Assembly: GCA_017307865.1 (NCBI GenBank)
Contig: JAFKGE010000026.1
Span: 1-64,000 of the forward strand
Reading direction: 5' to 3'
Length of the DNA stretch: 64,000 nt
DNA from: Burkholderiales bacterium
GTDB lineage: Bacteria; Pseudomonadota; Gammaproteobacteria; Burkholderiales; Burkholderiaceae_C
Part shown: positions 27,125 through 36,387 of the stretch, in pieces
Layout: every line of letters starts with the position of its first letter
How positions within the stretch are numbered: the first letter of the stretch is position 1
The notes under the pieces: generated by a model
What the model was told of the DNA's origin: nothing
Databases searched by the model: none
The model's input: the letters and a program-made list of their open reading frames with translations, nothing else
Position numbers and translations under genes: made by a program

Positions 27125-29086
27125 ATGCGTTTTACCAAGATCCTGATCGCCAACCGTGGCGAAATCGCCTGCCGCGTGATCCGCACGGCCAAGGCCCTGG
27201 GCTACCGCACCGTGGCCGTACATAGCGAGGCCGATGCCCAGGCCCTGCACGTCGCCCTGGCCGACGAAGCCGTGTGCATAGGCCCGCCGCCCGTGCGCGA
27301 GAGCTACCTCAACATACAGACGCTGCTGCGCGCTGCGGCCAGCACGGGGGCCGACGCCGTGCACCCGGGCTACGGCTTTTTGTCCGAAAACGAAGCCTTT
27401 GCGCAAGCCTGCCAGGACGCCGGGCTGGTCTTCATCGGGCCAGACCCAGAAGCCATCCTGAATATGGGCAACAAGGCAGGCGCCAAGCGGCTGATGCTCG
27501 CTGCGGGCGTGCCCTGCGTGCCCGGCTACCAAGGCGCGGACCAGGCCGACGCCACGCTGATTGTCCAGGCGCGTGAAATCGGCTTTCCCATCATGGTCAA
27601 GGCCGCAGCGGGCGGCGGCGGGCGCGGCATGCGCCTCGTGGCCAAACCCGAAGACCTGCCCAACGCGCTCACGAGCGCGCGCTCCGAAGCCCAAAACGCC
27701 TTCGGCAGTGACGAGTTGATCCTCGAGCGTGCCGTGCTCGAGCCGCGCCACGTCGAAATCCAGGTGTTTGGCGACCGGCACGGCAACATCATCCATCTGG
27801 GCGAGCGCGACTGCTCGATCCAGCGACGCCACCAGAAAGTGTTCGAAGAAGCGCCCTCGCCCGCCGTCTCGCCCGAGCTGCGCGCGCGCATGGGCGCCGC
27901 TGCCGTGGCCGCGGCGCGCGCCGTGAACTACGTGGGCGCGGGCACGGTGGAATTTCTGCTCGACCGCGACGGCAACTTCTACTTCCTCGAGATGAACACG
28001 CGCCTGCAGGTGGAGCACCCCGTGACCGAGTGCGTCACGGGGCTGGACCTCGTCGCCTGGCAAATCGCCGTGGCGCGCGGCGAGGCGCTGCCGCTCACGC
28101 AAGACCAGGTGCAGCTCTCGGGCCACGCGATCGAAGTGCGCCTGTACGCCGAAGACCCGTACGCCGACTTCCTGCCGCAAAGCGGCGACGTGCTCGTGTG
28201 GCAAGCACCGAGCGGGCCCGGCGTGCGCGTGGACCATGGCCTGATCGAAGGCCAGGCCGTGAGCCCGCACTATGACCCGATGATCGCCAAGATCATCACC
28301 TACGGCGCCACGCGCGAAGAAGCGCGCCGGCGCCTGATCGGCGCGCTGCAAAACACGCAGCTGCTGGGGCTCGCGAACAACCGCTCTTTCCTCGAGGCCG
28401 TGGCCGAGCATCCGGTGTTCGCCGCGGGCAATGCCACCACGGCCTTCATTGCGCAAAACTTCGACGCTACGCAGTGGGTGCGTCCACAGCCCGATTCGCT
28501 CGCGCTCGCACTCGCGGGCGTGCTCTGGTTCGACGCCACCACGCCCGCGGGCGCGCGCCCGTGGCGCACCACGGGGCCGGCGCGCTGGCCCATGACGCTG
28601 GGCGAAAACGAGCGCCGTCACCTCATCTTTGTCACCGCACTGGACAAGCACGACTACCGCGTCGAAGTCGGCACACAAGTGCACCAGATCCGTGTGCTCG
28701 ACCGCAACGGTGCCAAGCTCAGCCTGCTCGCCGACGGTATGCGCCAGCAAGCCCTCGCGGCGTTTCACCACGGCTCCTTGCATCTGGAATTCAAGACGCT
28801 GAGCGCCTGCTTCGAGGACCTGACCTACGCGCCGCCCGCGGGGGCCGAAGGCAGCACCGAGGCACGCATCGTTGCGCCCATGAACGGCAAGGTGCTGGGC
28901 GTTTTCGTGCAGCCCGGCGAGCGCGTCGAAAAAGGCCAGCGCGTGGCCGTGCTCGAAGCCATGAAGATGGAGCACCAACTGCTCGCGCGCCGCGACGGCG
29001 TGATCGATCAGGTGCTCGTGCGCGTGGGCGACCAGGTGCCGTCCAAGGCCGTGCTGGTGTCGCTGGTGCAAGAAGAAGGCGCTTGA
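27125..29086 (+). CDS. atuF: Acyl-CoA carboxylase biotin carboxylase/BCCP subunit, AtuF type
   Basis: A 653-residue alpha subunit. It comprises a biotin carboxylase domain (KILIANRGEIACRVIRTAKA at the start, ATP-grasp loop KAAAGGGGRGMRL, catalytic EMNTRLQVEHPVTE), a central BT-like domain, and a C-terminal biotinyl domain with the biotin lysine in LEAMKMEH. It carboxylates its own biotin and hands it to the AtuC-type subunit encoded 16 bp upstream. The ATG at 27125 is chosen over the upstream open frame because family similarity starts at MRFTKIL. Confidence 0.87.
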   Translation: MRFTKILIANRGEIACRVIRTAKALGYRTVAVHSEADAQALHVALADEAVCIGPPPVRESYLNIQTLLRAAASTGADAVHPGYGFLSENEAFAQACQDAGLVFIGPDPEAILNMGNKAGAKRLMLAAGVPCVPGYQGADQADATLIVQAREIGFPIMVKAAAGGGGRGMRLVAKPEDLPNALTSARSEAQNAFGSDELILERAVLEPRHVEIQVFGDRHGNIIHLGERDCSIQRRHQKVFEEAPSPAVSPELRARMGAAAVAAARAVNYVGAGTVEFLLDRDGNFYFLEMNTRLQVEHPVTECVTGLDLVAWQIAVARGEALPLTQDQVQLSGHAIEVRLYAEDPYADFLPQSGDVLVWQAPSGPGVRVDHGLIEGQAVSPHYDPMIAKIITYGATREEARRRLIGALQNTQLLGLANNRSFLEAVAEHPVFAAGNATTAFIAQNFDATQWVRPQPDSLALALAGVLWFDATTPAGARPWRTTGPARWPMTLGENERRHLIFVTALDKHDYRVEVGTQVHQIRVLDRNGAKLSLLADGMRQQALAAFHHGSLHLEFKTLSACFEDLTYAPPAGAEGSTEARIVAPMNGKVLGVFVQPGERVEKGQRVAVLEAMKMEHQLLARRDGVIDQVLVRVGDQVPSKAVLVSLVQEEGA

Positions 29087-29144
29087 TCGCCCACCCATCC
29101 CGCTCTCCCCCTCACCACCGAAGCGAAGATCACAGGAGACACCC

Positions 29145-30305
29145 ATGTCCACCACCGCCCAAGGAGCCAGTCCTTTTTACACGGCCGAGCACGCGGCCTT
29201 TCGTGACCTCATGCGCCGCTTCGTTGCGAAGGAAATCACGCCCTTCGTCAATGAATGGGACGACGCGGGCAGTTTTCCGCGCGAGCTCTACAACAAGGCC
29301 GCCGAAGTCGGCCTGCTGGGCCTGGGCTTTCCCGAGGCCTACGGCGGCAACGATGGCGACCTGTTCATGACCATTATTGCCTCCCAGGAGCTCGCGCGCT
29401 GCGGCGCGGGCGGCGTGCTTGCGAGCCTGCTGTCGCACACCATAGGCTGCCCGCCCATCGTGAACGTGGGCAGCGAAGCGCTCAAGCAGCGCGTGCTGCC
29501 CCCCGTGCTGCGCGGCGAAAAAATCAGCGCGCTGGGCATCACCGAGCCCTCGGGCGGCTCGGACGTGGCCAATCTCAAAACCACGGCGCGGCGCGAGGGC
29601 GACCACTACATCGTCAACGGCTCCAAGACCTTCATCACCTCGGGCATACGCGCGGACTTTTACACCGTGGCCGTGCGCACCGGCGGCCCCGGACCCGGCG
29701 GTGTTTCGCTGCTGTTGATCGAGAAAGGCACGCCCGGCTTCACGCAGACGCCGCTGCGCAAAATGGGCTGGCTGTGCTCCGACACCGCCACGCTGTATTT
29801 CGACAACTGCCGCGTGCCCGTGGCAAACCTCGTCGGCCAGGAAAACCAGGGCTTCAAGGCCATCATGAAGAACTTCAACCGCGAGCGCATCTTCCTCGCT
29901 GCGGGCACCAACGGTTTTGCGCGCGTGTGCCTCGACGAGGCGCTCGGCTGGGCCAAGCAGCGCGAGATGTTCGACGGCAAGCTCATCGACATGCAGGTCA
30001 CGCGCCACAAGCTCGCCGACATGGCCATGCGCATCGAGGCCACGCAGGCCATGCTCGAGCTGCTGGCCTGGCGCGTCGAGCAGGGCGAGCAGCCCGTGGG
30101 TGAAATTTGCCTGCTCAAGAACCAGGCCACGCAGACCATGGCTTTTTGCGCCAGCGAGGCCGTGCAGATCCACGGTGGCGCGGGTTTCATCCGCGGCGTC
30201 ACCGTCGAGCGCATCTACCGCGAGGTCAAGGTCAACGCTATCGGCGGCGGTGCCGAAGAAGTCATGCGCGACCTGGCCTCGCGCCAGCTCGGTTTTTATG
30301 CATGA
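29145..30305 (+). CDS. atuD: Acyl-CoA dehydrogenase, citronellyl-CoA dehydrogenase (AtuD) type
   Basis: A 386-residue acyl-CoA dehydrogenase. GLGFPEAYGGNDGD, GITEPSGGSDVANLKTTA, KTFITSGIRADFY, QIHGGAGFIRGVTVER and the catalytic-Glu segment AIGGGAEEVMRDLA are present. Its location behind the AtuC/AtuF pair, plus its N-terminal FYTAEHAAFRDLMRRFV, fits AtuD, which converts citronellyl-CoA to geranyl-CoA. A GGAG site lies 9 bp before the ATG. The AtuD assignment relies on context as much as on sequence. Confidence 0.8.
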   Translation: MSTTAQGASPFYTAEHAAFRDLMRRFVAKEITPFVNEWDDAGSFPRELYNKAAEVGLLGLGFPEAYGGNDGDLFMTIIASQELARCGAGGVLASLLSHTIGCPPIVNVGSEALKQRVLPPVLRGEKISALGITEPSGGSDVANLKTTARREGDHYIVNGSKTFITSGIRADFYTVAVRTGGPGPGGVSLLLIEKGTPGFTQTPLRKMGWLCSDTATLYFDNCRVPVANLVGQENQGFKAIMKNFNRERIFLAAGTNGFARVCLDEALGWAKQREMFDGKLIDMQVTRHKLADMAMRIEATQAMLELLAWRVEQGEQPVGEICLLKNQATQTMAFCASEAVQIHGGAGFIRGVTVERIYREVKVNAIGGGAEEVMRDLASRQLGFYA

Positions 30306-30374
30306 AATCGGCCTCTAGCGTCCGTCTATCTTGCGTGAGAAGCTATATATAACGTAGTCATCCATAGACACGCG

Positions 30375-31574
30375 ATGCACTCCGCCCTTTCCACGGCTAC
30401 CCCGGCCAGCACACCGGCGCAAGATTTGAACCGCGCCCTGCGCGATGCAATGCGGACGGCGCCGCCCACCGATGGCGCTGGCAGCTTTCCGCGCGCCTGG
30501 TGGGCGCATCTGGGCCGCTGCGGCATGCTAGGGCTGGGGTTTTCGGTGGACGGGCGCCCGCCCGCGGCCGACGCGGTGCAGGTCAGCGCGCTCGCGGGGC
30601 AAATCACGCACGCCACAGGCAGCCTGGGGCTGGGCATGGCCTGGATGATGCAGCAGTTGCTCGGGCGCTACGTGCTCAGCCCGCTCGTGCAGCAAGGCGC
30701 ATCGGGCGCGCTGCTCACCAAGCTGCTCAAGTCAATGGCTGCGGGCGAATGCCTGCTCGCGCTGGCCATTTCCGAGCCCGGCGTGGGCGCACAGCCCAAG
30801 CACCTGCGCACGCGCGCCGTGCAGCAATCCAGCTCAGCGGGTGACGGCGACTGGGTGCTCGACGGGCACAAAGCCTTCGTTAGCAACGGCCCCGCGGCCG
30901 ACGCGATCATCGTGCTTGCCTTGAGCGCCGAGCACGAGGGGCGCAAGCGTTTCGATGCTTTCTTGCTCGACGCCCAGACGCCCGGCCTCACGCGCGAGAC
31001 GAACGCGCGCGTGCAAGGGCTGGCGCCGCTGGGGCATTGCGACCTGTTGCTGCAAGCCTGCCGCGTGCCCGCGAGCCGGCGCATAGGCGCGCCAGGGCAA
31101 GCCTTTGCAAGCATCGCGCGCCCCGTGCGCGCCGTGGAAGATGCGCTGCTGCTCGGCCCGCTGCTCGGCGCCATGCAATGCGAACTCGAAGCGCTCGCGC
31201 GTGCGCTCGGCATGGTGGCATCGGACGGTGCCGACGCCGTGCGCGAACTCGGTGCGCTGCAGCTCGAATGGCAGGCGCTGCACGCCGTGCGCGACGCCGT
31301 CGCCCGCCAGCTCGAAACGCAGGGCTACGACGACGCACTGGCCTTTTCCACCGTAGGCGCGCGCCGCCTGCTCGAGCGCTGGCAGACCGCGTATGAAAGG
31401 GCCTGCGAATCGTTGCCGGCCTCATTGGCCCCTATTCCGAACGGCGCGCAAGGCGGCGCGACATCTCCCTCTCTCGCCCGTGATCTGCGTCTGGTGCTGG
31501 GCATCGCGCGCGGCGTCGCGCAATCCCGTCAACTCCAAACGGGGCAACAGTTGCTCCAGTCACTCCACCCATGA
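30375..31574 (+). CDS. Degenerate acyl-CoA-dehydrogenase-like protein
   Basis: A 399-residue protein with an acyl-CoA dehydrogenase N-terminal and middle domain (LGLGFSVDGR, LAISEPGVGAQPKHLRTRAV, HKAFVSNGPAADAII) but a divergent C-terminal half. The helix-bundle motif Q-x-H-G-G-x-G and the catalytic Glu segment are missing. It is alanine- and arginine-rich. Its stop overlaps the MoxR start by 4 bp (ATGA), so it is translationally coupled to the ATPase. It may be a non-catalytic partner of the dehydrogenase at 29145, or a client or adaptor of the MoxR/VWA pair; no activity can be assigned. Confidence 0.65.
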   Translation: MHSALSTATPASTPAQDLNRALRDAMRTAPPTDGAGSFPRAWWAHLGRCGMLGLGFSVDGRPPAADAVQVSALAGQITHATGSLGLGMAWMMQQLLGRYVLSPLVQQGASGALLTKLLKSMAAGECLLALAISEPGVGAQPKHLRTRAVQQSSSAGDGDWVLDGHKAFVSNGPAADAIIVLALSAEHEGRKRFDAFLLDAQTPGLTRETNARVQGLAPLGHCDLLLQACRVPASRRIGAPGQAFASIARPVRAVEDALLLGPLLGAMQCELEALARALGMVASDGADAVRELGALQLEWQALHAVRDAVARQLETQGYDDALAFSTVGARRLLERWQTAYERACESLPASLAPIPNGAQGGATSPSLARDLRLVLGIARGVAQSRQLQTGQQLLQSLHP

Positions 31575-32539
31575 AAACCGAGCATTCCGAACACTTCGCA
31601 TCCATAGACCGCGTGGCCCAGAGCTTCGCGGCCGTCGATTACATCGCAAGCCCTGCGATCGCCACTTCGGTCTATCTGGGTTTTCACCTCGAAAAGCCCA
31701 TCCTCATCGAAGGCCCCGCCGGCGTGGGCAAGACCGAGCTCGCCAAGAGCATGGCCGAGATTCTTGACGTTCCATTGATCCGCATGCAGTGCTACGAAGG
31801 GCTCGACGAATCCAAGGCGCTGTACGAATGGAAATACGGCAAGCAGCTGCTTTACACCCAGCTGCTCAAGGACAAGCTCGGTGAGATGATGCAGGGCGCC
31901 CGGGGCCTGGCCGAGTCCATGGACCGGCTGCACGCGCACGACGACCTGTTTTTCAGCGAGCATTTCCTCGAGCCACGCCCGCTGTACCAGGCGCTGCACC
32001 AGGAAAAAGGCTGCGTGCTGCTGATCGACGAAATCGACAAGTCCGACCCCGAATTCGAGGCCTTTTTGCTCGAAGTGCTGTCGGACTTCCAGGTTTCGGT
32101 GCCAGAACTCGGCACCATCAAGGCCAAGGTCAAGCCCATCGTGTTCCTGACCAGCAACAACACGCGCGAGATGAGCGATGCGCTCAAGCGCCGCTGCCTG
32201 CACCTGCACATCAGCTTCCCCGAACCGGCGCTCGAGCGCCGCATCCTCGAGCGGCGCGTGCCGGGCCTGTCCGACACGCTCAACCGCGAGCTGGTTGCCT
32301 TCGTCCAGGCGGTGCGCCAGCTCGACCTCAAAAAGCTCCCCTCGGTCAGCGAAACCATAGACTGGGCCAAGACGCTGCTGCTGCTCAACGCCGAGCACCT
32401 GAGCCTGGACCTGGTGCGCGACACGCTCAACGTGTTCCTCAAGTTCGAGCAGGACATCGCCACGGCGAACGAGCAAATGGGCAATCTATTGCAACAAGCC
32501 CGCAAGGACGCAGAACTGTCCCATGCAAGCCACACTTGA
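31571..32539 (+). CDS. MoxR-type AAA+ ATPase
   Basis: A 322-residue AAA+ ATPase of the MoxR group (CoxD, NorQ, GvpN relatives). Walker A is EGPAGVGKTE (residues 47-56), Walker B is VLLIDEIDK (149-157), and sensor 1 falls in VFLTSNNTRE. MoxR ATPases act with VWA-domain partners to remodel or activate client enzymes, for example inserting metal into CO dehydrogenase. The partner gene overlaps its 3' end by 17 bp. Finding the pair inside an isoprenoid operon, between a degenerate dehydrogenase and a thioesterase, suggests that a client enzyme of the pathway needs maturation. Confidence 0.87.
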   Translation: MKTEHSEHFASIDRVAQSFAAVDYIASPAIATSVYLGFHLEKPILIEGPAGVGKTELAKSMAEILDVPLIRMQCYEGLDESKALYEWKYGKQLLYTQLLKDKLGEMMQGARGLAESMDRLHAHDDLFFSEHFLEPRPLYQALHQEKGCVLLIDEIDKSDPEFEAFLLEVLSDFQVSVPELGTIKAKVKPIVFLTSNNTREMSDALKRRCLHLHISFPEPALERRILERRVPGLSDTLNRELVAFVQAVRQLDLKKLPSVSETIDWAKTLLLLNAEHLSLDLVRDTLNVFLKFEQDIATANEQMGNLLQQARKDAELSHASHT

Positions 32540-33950
32540 AGACTTTTTCAAGGCGCTGCGCGGCAGCGACCTCGAAGTGCACCTGAACGCGCAGGTCGAT
32601 GCAGCGCGCGCCGTCGAACTCGTCGGCTGGAGCGACCGCACGTTGCTGAAAAACGCGCTCGGCACCACGCTGGCCAAGACCACGGCAGACCGCGTGCTGT
32701 TCGATGAGGCTTTCGACCGCTTCTTTCGCTTCGATGCGTTCCAAAAACCGATGGGCAGCGCATCCGGCGCCCCCGGCGCAGGCCAGGCCACCTCGCAAGA
32801 CGCGGATCAAACCAAGCCTGACCAGCCAAAGGACGCGCAGCCCCAAATGGGCTCTGGCGGCCCCGGCGGCTGCCAGGGCAGCGGCGGGCAGGCGCTGTCG
32901 CAACTGCTGCTCTCGGGCGACTCGGCGGCGCTCGCCAAGCGCATGCAGGAAGCCGCGCGTGAAGTCGGCCTGACCGACATCTGGTTCTTCACGCAAAAGG
33001 GCTACTACACGCAAAAAATCCAGCAGGCCATGGGGCTGGAACTGCTCGACCGCGAAATCACCGATGCCAAGCGCCAGACCATGGCGCCCCAGCGTGCCAA
33101 AGAGCTCGAGCTCGCGCGCAAGCGCCTGTTCAACGAGGTGCGCAACTTCGTCGAGCGCAAGCTCGCGCTCTACGGCACCGCGCCCACGCGCCAGCTGCAC
33201 GACGATTTTCTGCAGACGCAAAAGCTCTCGAACATCGAAAAGCGCGACTTCGAGCGCATGCACATCATCGTGCGCAAAATGGCCAAGCGTCTGGCCGAGC
33301 GCCACGCGCGGCGCAAAAAGCAGCGCGTGCGCGGCCAGCTCGACTTCCGCAAGACGCTGCGCAAAAACGCGGCCTACGGCGGCATCCTGTTCGAAACCTT
33401 CTGGCGCACCAAGGTGGTCGATAGACCGCGCGTGATCGCCATCTGCGACGTGAGCGGCTCGGTACGCCAGTACGCGCGCTTTTTGCTATTGTTTTTATAT
33501 AGCCTGGACGAGCAGCTGAGCGGCGTGCGCAGCTATGCGTTCACCAATCACTTGGTGGATGTCAGCGACACCTTCGCGCAGCTGCCGGTCGAGCAGGCCG
33601 TGGACAAGGTCATCCAGGCCGTGGGTGGCTCGGGCACTGACTATGGCCAGACCCTGCTCGACATCGAAGAACAGCTGCTCGACCAGATCGACCGCCGCAC
33701 CACCATCCTGTTCCTGGGCGACGCGCGCAACAACCGCGGCGAGGCGCATACCGAGGTCATGCGCCTGCTCTACGAGCGCGCGCGCCGCGTGATCTGGCTC
33801 AACCCCGAGCCCACCTCGTTTTGGGGCCTGGGCGATTCGGAGATGAAGCGCTACGCGCCCTACTGCCACATCGCGCGTGAATGCAACTCGCTCGTGCAGC
33901 TCGAAAGCGTGCTCGACGCGCTGCTGCGCACCCACTCCGCCAGCGCCTGA
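32523..33950 (+). CDS. CoxE-like VWA-domain protein
   Basis: A 475-residue protein. The N-terminal 85 residues form a helical segment typical of CoxE-like proteins. There is a low-complexity Gly/Gln/Pro linker at about 75-130, and the C-terminal half is a von Willebrand A domain with the metal-ion-dependent adhesion site DVSGS (about residue 309), a Thr in GSGTDYGQTL and an Asp in FLGDARNNRG. It overlaps the MoxR gene by 17 bp, so the two are made together. It is the probable substrate adaptor for the ATPase. No molybdenum enzyme or other obvious client is encoded in the window. Confidence 0.85.
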   Translation: MQATLEDFFKALRGSDLEVHLNAQVDAARAVELVGWSDRTLLKNALGTTLAKTTADRVLFDEAFDRFFRFDAFQKPMGSASGAPGAGQATSQDADQTKPDQPKDAQPQMGSGGPGGCQGSGGQALSQLLLSGDSAALAKRMQEAAREVGLTDIWFFTQKGYYTQKIQQAMGLELLDREITDAKRQTMAPQRAKELELARKRLFNEVRNFVERKLALYGTAPTRQLHDDFLQTQKLSNIEKRDFERMHIIVRKMAKRLAERHARRKKQRVRGQLDFRKTLRKNAAYGGILFETFWRTKVVDRPRVIAICDVSGSVRQYARFLLLFLYSLDEQLSGVRSYAFTNHLVDVSDTFAQLPVEQAVDKVIQAVGGSGTDYGQTLLDIEEQLLDQIDRRTTILFLGDARNNRGEAHTEVMRLLYERARRVIWLNPEPTSFWGLGDSEMKRYAPYCHIARECNSLVQLESVLDALLRTHSASA

Positions 33951-33989
33951 ACCCGTCACGCCCTCGTGTTTTCACCAAAGGAGAATCTC

Positions 33990-34496
33990 TTGAGTACCCC
34001 CGCCTCCGCGCAAGACCGCATCGCCGCCTGGAAACGCAAGTGGAACGAAAGCACGTTCCTCAAAGCCCAAGGCCTCGAAGTCGAAGAGACCGGCGTGGGC
34101 CGCGTCACCGTGCGCCTGCCCCAAGTGCAGCCGGCCCAGCTCGGTGGCGGCGGCACCGACCACGAGCTCAACAGCGGGGTGCTCAACGGCGGCGTCATCT
34201 CCTACATGTTCGACGGCGCACTCGGCTGGGCCATCATGTCCGCGCTCATGGACTTGCCCGAGGCGCAAGAAATCAACCCCTCCGACCTGCGCCAGTTCAC
34301 CATCAACCTCGACATCACCTTCCTCGACGCCGCCACAGGCTCGCGCTTCGAGGCACACGGCCGCATCGTGCGCGTGAGCAAATCCACCGCCTTTGCCGAA
34401 GGCGACTTCGTCGATGCCAGCGGCAAGGTCTGCGCCACCGCCAAAGGCATCTGGCGCATCTTCTGGCCGCGCAACAAGATTGCCGCGGCCAGTTGA
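33990..34496 (+). CDS. PaaI-type hot-dog thioesterase
   Basis: A 168-residue hot-dog-fold protein. LNGGVISYMFDGALGWA corresponds to the PaaI HGG-x-D/E active-site helix, with Asn instead of His. It probably hydrolyses an acyl-CoA intermediate or releases trapped CoA. The start is assigned to a TTG at 33990, which has a perfect AAAGGAG six bases upstream; the only earlier in-frame start is a GTG at 33966 that lies before this ribosome-binding site. It lies 39 bp after the VWA gene and 57 bp before the AtuA-type gene. Confidence 0.75.
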   Translation: MSTPASAQDRIAAWKRKWNESTFLKAQGLEVEETGVGRVTVRLPQVQPAQLGGGGTDHELNSGVLNGGVISYMFDGALGWAIMSALMDLPEAQEINPSDLRQFTINLDITFLDAATGSRFEAHGRIVRVSKSTAFAEGDFVDASGKVCATAKGIWRIFWPRNKIAAAS

Positions 34497-34553
34497 TACC
34501 AAACGGCCGCCAGCCACTCCCCCACCATTTCACCCAACCCACCGGAGACAAGC

Positions 34554-36335
34554 ATGAGCAAAACCACCCTGCGCATAGGCAGCGCCTCGGGCTTCTGGGG
34601 CGACACGGAGTTTTCCGCGGCCCAGCTCATCGAGCGCGGCAACATCGACGTGCTGGTGTTCGACTACCTGGCCGAAATCACCATGTCGCTGCTCAGCCGC
34701 GTCAAGGCCAAAGACCCGGCGCAAGGCTACGCGCCCGACTTCATCAGCACCATGCGCCCACTTTTGAAAGTCATCAAGGCGCGCGGCATCAAGGTGATCG
34801 CGAATGCCGGTGGCGTGAATCCCTCGGCTTGCCGCGCGGCGCTCGTCGCGGCGGCGCAAGCCGAAGGCGTGGACCTGAAGATCGCCGCGGTGCTCGGCGA
34901 CGACCTCATGCCGCAGGTCGAGGCGCTGCGCGCCGCACAGACCAAGGAAATGTTCTCGGGCGCACCCTTCCCGCAAAAGGTCATGAGCGCAAACGCCTAC
35001 CTCGGCGCCTTCCCGATCGCTGCGGCGCTCTCCGCGGGCGCCGACATCGTGGTCACGGGCCGCTGCGTGGACAGCGCGGTCACGCTCGGGCCGCTAATCC
35101 ACGCCTTCGGCTGGAGCGCTACCGACTATGACCGCCTCGCGCAAGGCAGCCTCGCGGGCCACCTGATCGAATGCGGCACGCAGACCACAGGCGGCAACTA
35201 CACCGACTGGGAATCCGTGCCCGGCTGGGACGACATGGGCTTTCCGATCGCCGAATGCCGCGCTGACGGCAGCTTCGTCGTGACCAAGCCCGAAGGCACG
35301 GGCGGGCTCGTGTGCCCGTCCACCGTGGGCGAGCAGATGCTCTACGAAATCGGCGACCCGCGCGCCTACATCCTGCCCGACGTGGTGTGTGACTTCACGG
35401 GCGTCACGCTCACGCAGGTCGGCCCCGACCAGGTCGAAGTCAAGGGCGCGCGCGGCCGTGCCCCCACTGACCAGGCCAAGGTCAGCGTCACCTACGCCGA
35501 CGGCTTTCGCGCCATGAGCCTGTTCATGATCGGCGGCATAGATGCGGGTCCCAAGGCACACCGCGTGGGCGCCGCCATGCTCGCGCGCCTGCGCCGCTAT
35601 TTCGCGCAGCGCGGCTGGCCCGACTTCAGCGAAACCAGCGTCGAAGCCATAGGCGCCGAAGACACCTACGGCCCACATGCGCGCGCGTCCTCGCGTGAAG
35701 TCATGCTCAAAGTGGGCGTGCGCCACCCCATGAAGGACGCACTGGAGCTGTTTTCGCGTGAAGTCGCGCCACTCGCGCTGATGTCGGCCCCGGCGATCAC
35801 GGGCTTCACCGGCGGACGCCCCAAGGTGCAGCCCGTCGTGCGCCTGTTCTCGTGCCTGGTGCCCAAGGCGCAGGTGGTGACCAGCATAGACATGGGCGAA
35901 CAGACCGTGCCTGCGCCCCAGTGGAGCGGCCAGCCGTTCAACCCCGCGAGCCTGCCCACCGTCACGGGCCCGCTGCCCGCCGCCAACGCCTTTGCGCGCG
36001 GCATGCGCACCGTGCCGCTCGTCAAACTCGCGTGGGGGCGCAGCGGCGACAAGGGCGACGCGGCCAACATCGGCATCATCGCGCGCCGCGCTGAATTCCT
36101 GCCCTTCATCCGCGCCGCGCTGACCGAGCAGGCCGTGGCCGGCTGGTTTGCGCACCTCGTCAAAGGCAAGGTCGAACGCTTCGACCTGCCGGGCACGCAT
36201 GCGCTGAACTTCCTTTTGCAAGAAGCCCTTGGTGGCGGTGGCATCGCCTCCATCCGCATGGACCCGCAAGCCAAGGCCTACGCGCAGATGCTGCTCGACT
36301 TCCCCGTGCCCATCCCTGCCGAAATGGCGATCTGA
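34554..36335 (+). CDS. atuA: Acyclic terpene utilisation protein AtuA
   Basis: A 593-residue protein of the AtuA family (DUF1446). The large N-terminal domain begins LRIGSASGFWGD and contains DYLAEITMSLL, VIANAGGVNP, VTGRCVDSAVTLGPLI and CGTQTTGGNYTDW. A C-terminal domain of about 110 residues opens LVKLAWGRSGDKGDAANIGI. AtuA is required for acyclic terpene growth in Pseudomonas, but its reaction is not established. The family is the best single marker that this operon degrades isoprenoid acids. A GGAGA site lies 5 bp before the ATG. Confidence 0.88.
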   Translation: MSKTTLRIGSASGFWGDTEFSAAQLIERGNIDVLVFDYLAEITMSLLSRVKAKDPAQGYAPDFISTMRPLLKVIKARGIKVIANAGGVNPSACRAALVAAAQAEGVDLKIAAVLGDDLMPQVEALRAAQTKEMFSGAPFPQKVMSANAYLGAFPIAAALSAGADIVVTGRCVDSAVTLGPLIHAFGWSATDYDRLAQGSLAGHLIECGTQTTGGNYTDWESVPGWDDMGFPIAECRADGSFVVTKPEGTGGLVCPSTVGEQMLYEIGDPRAYILPDVVCDFTGVTLTQVGPDQVEVKGARGRAPTDQAKVSVTYADGFRAMSLFMIGGIDAGPKAHRVGAAMLARLRRYFAQRGWPDFSETSVEAIGAEDTYGPHARASSREVMLKVGVRHPMKDALELFSREVAPLALMSAPAITGFTGGRPKVQPVVRLFSCLVPKAQVVTSIDMGEQTVPAPQWSGQPFNPASLPTVTGPLPAANAFARGMRTVPLVKLAWGRSGDKGDAANIGIIARRAEFLPFIRAALTEQAVAGWFAHLVKGKVERFDLPGTHALNFLLQEALGGGGIASIRMDPQAKAYAQMLLDFPVPIPAEMAI

Positions 36336-36387
36336 TGGCCGCGCCTTTCCCTTCCACCCCCACCACACGACCCCAAGGAGATAGACC

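Noticed and set aside
23928-29155. Two minus-strand open frames of over 700 codons (23928-26081 and 26999-29155)
   Set aside because: Both are antisense to the FadJ-type and AtuC/AtuF-type genes, which carry full catalytic motifs. The antisense products have no recognisable domains.
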